This document shows, in pieces, positions 62,289-64,000 of a DNA stretch of 64,000 bases (its first letter is position 1; the number at the start of each line of letters is the position of its first letter). The stretch is taken from positions 2,914,001 to 2,978,000 of the forward strand of contig NZ_CP049037.1 of NCBI RefSeq assembly GCF_011040495.1, in the 5' to 3' direction. The stretch is from Pseudohalocynthiibacter aestuariivivens (GTDB taxonomy: Bacteria; Pseudomonadota; Alphaproteobacteria; Rhodobacterales; Rhodobacteraceae). The notes beneath the pieces are model-generated. The model saw nothing but the letters and a program-made list of their open reading frames with translations. It did not search any database and was not told where the DNA came from. The position numbers and the translations under genes are program-made.

Positions 62289-63248
62289 ATGAGCTTTCGC
62301 CTGCAACCCGCTGCACCTGCCCGCCCGAACCGCTGTCAGCTATTTGGACCGGGATCCAACGCCAAGCTGTTTGAAAAAATGGCTGCGAGTGCAGCGGATG
62401 TGGTGAACATTGATCTGGAGGACTCTGTCTCTCCGACGGACAAAGACAAAGCCCGTGCTCAGACGATCGACGCAATCAACACGGTGGACTGGGGCAACAA
62501 ATATCTCAGCGTGCGGATCAACGGGCTGGATACTGGATGGTGGTACCGCGACGTGGTCGACCTGCTGGAGCAGGCAGGCGACCGGCTGGATCAGATCATG
62601 ATCCCGAAAGTGGGCTGTGCAGCCGACATTTATGCCGTTGATGCACTGGTTACAGCGGTGGAACGCGCCAAGGGCCGTACCAAGCCGCTGAGTTTCGAGG
62701 TGATTATCGAAAGCGCGGCTGGCATCGCGCATGTCGAGGAAATCGCGGCGGCCAGTCCGCGATTGCAGGCGATGAGCCTAGGTGCTGCGGATTTCGCCGC
62801 CTCGATGGGTATGGCGACAACGGGTATCGGTGGAACTCAGGAAAATTACTATATGCTGCACGAGGGGCAAAAACACTGGTCCGATCCGTGGCACTGGGCG
62901 CAGACAGCTATCGTTGCGGCGTGCCGTACGCATGGACTGTTGCCCGTAGATGGACCGTTCGGGGATTTTTCCGACGATGATGGGTTTCGCGCGCAGGCGC
63001 TGCGGTCCGCTACGCTGGGCATGGTCGGCAAATGGGCGATCCACCCCAAGCAGATCGCGCTGGCCAACGAGGTATTCACCCCGACAGAAGCGGCTGTGGC
63101 GGAAGCACGTGAAATTCTGGCGGCAATGGAAACAGCGAAGGCCAATGGCGAGGGTGCGACCGTCTACAAGGGGCGTCTGGTGGATATTGCCTCGATCAAG
63201 CAGGCCGAAGTGATCGTAAAGCAAGCTGAGATGATCGCGGCGACCTGA
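62289..63248 (+). CDS. mcl1: L-malyl-CoA/beta-methylmalyl-CoA lyase
   Basis: A 319-residue CitE-like lyase, which cleaves beta-methylmalyl-CoA to glyoxylate and propionyl-CoA and also handles malyl-CoA: the closing steps of the ethylmalonyl-CoA pathway. Evidence: CQLFGPGSNAKLFEKMAAS, VNIDLEDSV with the Mg-binding acidic pair, VIIESAAGIAHVEEI, SLGAADFAASMG and GKWAIHPKQIALANEVF. The length fits Rhodobacter Mcl1 (about 318). A 12-base direct repeat and a split palindrome precede it. Confidence 0.95.
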   Translation: MSFRLQPAAPARPNRCQLFGPGSNAKLFEKMAASAADVVNIDLEDSVSPTDKDKARAQTIDAINTVDWGNKYLSVRINGLDTGWWYRDVVDLLEQAGDRLDQIMIPKVGCAADIYAVDALVTAVERAKGRTKPLSFEVIIESAAGIAHVEEIAAASPRLQAMSLGAADFAASMGMATTGIGGTQENYYMLHEGQKHWSDPWHWAQTAIVAACRTHGLLPVDGPFGDFSDDDGFRAQALRSATLGMVGKWAIHPKQIALANEVFTPTEAAVAEAREILAAMETAKANGEGATVYKGRLVDIASIKQAEVIVKQAEMIAAT

Positions 63249-63268
63249 CTAAGGTGTAATTTGATCGA

Positions 63269-63288
63269 GCGCGCCCGGAGGGGCGCGC
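63269..63288 (+). terminator. GC hairpin after mcl1
   Basis: GCGCGCCC-GGAG-GGGCGCGC: perfect 8-pair stem, 20 bases after the mcl1 stop, without a T-run. Possible weak terminator. Confidence 0.45.
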
Positions 63289-63360
63289 CCATTGTCATCA
63301 TTTGCGCCCGCGCAGGTTGGGCTGCCGTGACTGGCGTTGTGCGAACCGATGGCGCGCGCT

Positions 63361-63384
63361 GGGGTATTTTTGCCAAGAAAAAGC
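63361..63384 (+). repeat. Structured intergenic repeat, copy C (partial)
   Basis: GGGGTATTTTTGCCAAGAAA followed by AAGC: the tail block of the repeat, lacking a clear hairpin in front. It lies 67 bases before the sodium channel start. Confidence 0.5.
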
Positions 63385-63451
63385 AGAGTGTTGGCGCTTG
63401 TATGCTGGGGCGGCGCGTCTCATATAGCGCGAGAGCAGCGAAGAGGGCAGC

Positions 63452-64000
63452 ATGACCGGGTTTCGGCAAAGATTGGATGCGTTTCTGGACCGGGCGGACG
63501 TCCGAAGAGTGATCATCGGGGTGATCGTGTTTAACGCGATCATATTGGGGCTGGAAACGGCGGATACGGTCATGGACCGTTTCGGCACATTGATTACGGC
63601 GCTCGATACGGCCTGCCTGATTTTCTTTGTCGTTGAAATCGCGGCCAAGCTGGTGGCGCGGGGGGGGCGATTTTTTCGAGAAGGCTGGAGCCTCTTTGAT
63701 CTGGTCATTGTGGGAATCTCTCTAGTTCCGGCGGGGCAGGGGCTATCGGCGCTGCGAGCCTTGCGGATATTGCGGGTGTTGCGGGTGATTTCGGTCGCGC
63801 CGAGCCTGCGCAGGGTGGTCGAAGGGTTCGTCACCGCGCTGCCGGGCATGGGATCGGTGTTCCTGCTGATGGCGATTATCTTTTACATCGGGGCGGTGAT
63901 TGCGACAAAACTCTTTGGCGCCGCCTTCCCGCAGTGGTTCGGAACGCTGGGGCGCTCCGGGTATACCCTCTTTCAGATCATGACGTTGGAATCGTGGTCG
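63452..64000 (+). CDS. Bacterial voltage-gated sodium channel (NaChBac type), truncated by window end
   Basis: 183 codons are visible, covering S1-S5 and the pore helix. S4 carries the repeated arginines (ALRALRILRVLRVISVAPSL), and the window stops inside the selectivity filter TLESWS, the form known from NavSp1 of Ruegeria pomeroyi. S1-S3 are VIIGVIVFNAIILGLE, LDTACLIFFVVEIAAKL and LFDLVIVGISLVP. Tetrameric inner-membrane channel; in bacteria linked to motility, pH and salt response. ATG 63452 follows AAGAGGGC. S6 and the C-terminal coil are outside the window. Confidence 0.9.
   Translation, partial: MTGFRQRLDAFLDRADVRRVIIGVIVFNAIILGLETADTVMDRFGTLITALDTACLIFFVVEIAAKLVARGGRFFREGWSLFDLVIVGISLVPAGQGLSALRALRILRVLRVISVAPSLRRVVEGFVTALPGMGSVFLLMAIIFYIGAVIATKLFGAAFPQWFGTLGRSGYTLFQIMTLESWS

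Noticed and set aside
1..64000. CRISPR arrays, tRNA or rRNA genes, integrases, insertion sequences
   Set aside because: Looked for in the gaps and among the reading frames; none found.

Overview
The window looks like chromosome of a marine alphaproteobacterium of the Roseobacter group (Rhodobacterales). The support is high G+C, Rhodobacterales-type small families (DUF599, DUF1523, DUF2244, DUF1244, DUF4329), an ethylmalonyl-CoA pathway (ccr, ecm, mcl1), taurine/sulfoacetaldehyde genes, a D-glutamate dgcN-dgcA pair, and a NaChBac-type sodium channel with a TLESWS filter. I see no tRNA, rRNA, CRISPR array, prophage or insertion sequence.

Layout. 1-5.1 kb: a truncated secreted protein, a DUF599 membrane protein and glycolate oxidase glcDEF. 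5.2-8.1 kb: two tandem secreted trypsin-like proteins, a small heat-shock protein with a good RpoH promoter, and a PRC-barrel protein with an EcfG-like promoter. 8.1-14.8 kb: succinate-semialdehyde dehydrogenase, an arylformamidase-like hydrolase, a P1 peptidase, creatinase, a Tat-exported cyclase-family protein and two membrane proteins. 14.9-24.2 kb: tauR, xsc, ackA and soeABC, a complete route from sulfoacetaldehyde to acetate, ATP and sulfate. 24.3-28.3 kb: rpsA, cmk and an aminotransferase. 28.4-34.9 kb: ccr and ecm flanking an acyltransferase, an acetyltransferase and a DUF4239 protein. 35.3-40.2 kb: mixed housekeeping genes. 40.4-50.6 kb: a phosphonate island (LysR, Fe-alcohol dehydrogenase, phnD-C-E-E, phnA, phnY, Na/Pi transporter) between yqeY and carA. 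51.8-53.4 kb: a frameshifted glutamine amidotransferase and a poly-gamma-glutamate hydrolase. 53.6-57.7 kb: rplT, rpmI, pyk and small enzymes. 57.8-62.1 kb: D-amino-acid transaminase, dgcA, dgcN and an MFS carrier. 62.3-64 kb: mcl1 and the start of a voltage-gated sodium channel.

How the parts fit. Many genes serve the uptake and oxidation of marine organic C-S, C-P and C-N compounds to C2 units: glycolate to glyoxylate, sulfoacetaldehyde to acetyl phosphate, phosphonoacetate to acetate. The ethylmalonyl-CoA pathway then assimilates acetyl-CoA, and Mcl1 links it to glyoxylate.

Most notable points: (1) the phosphonate operon has PhnA and PhnY but no PhnW transaminase, and instead begins with an iron alcohol dehydrogenase of the family of phosphonoacetaldehyde reductases, which suggests 2-hydroxyethylphosphonate as substrate; (2) paired TauR-like boxes lie before both tauR and xsc; (3) a 37-codon reading frame is coupled by ATGA overlaps at both ends between soeA and soeB; (4) a single-base frameshift breaks an otherwise intact glutamine amidotransferase; (5) a four-copy structured intergenic repeat is present. 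All functional calls come from reading the sequence and recalling families; no database search was run.
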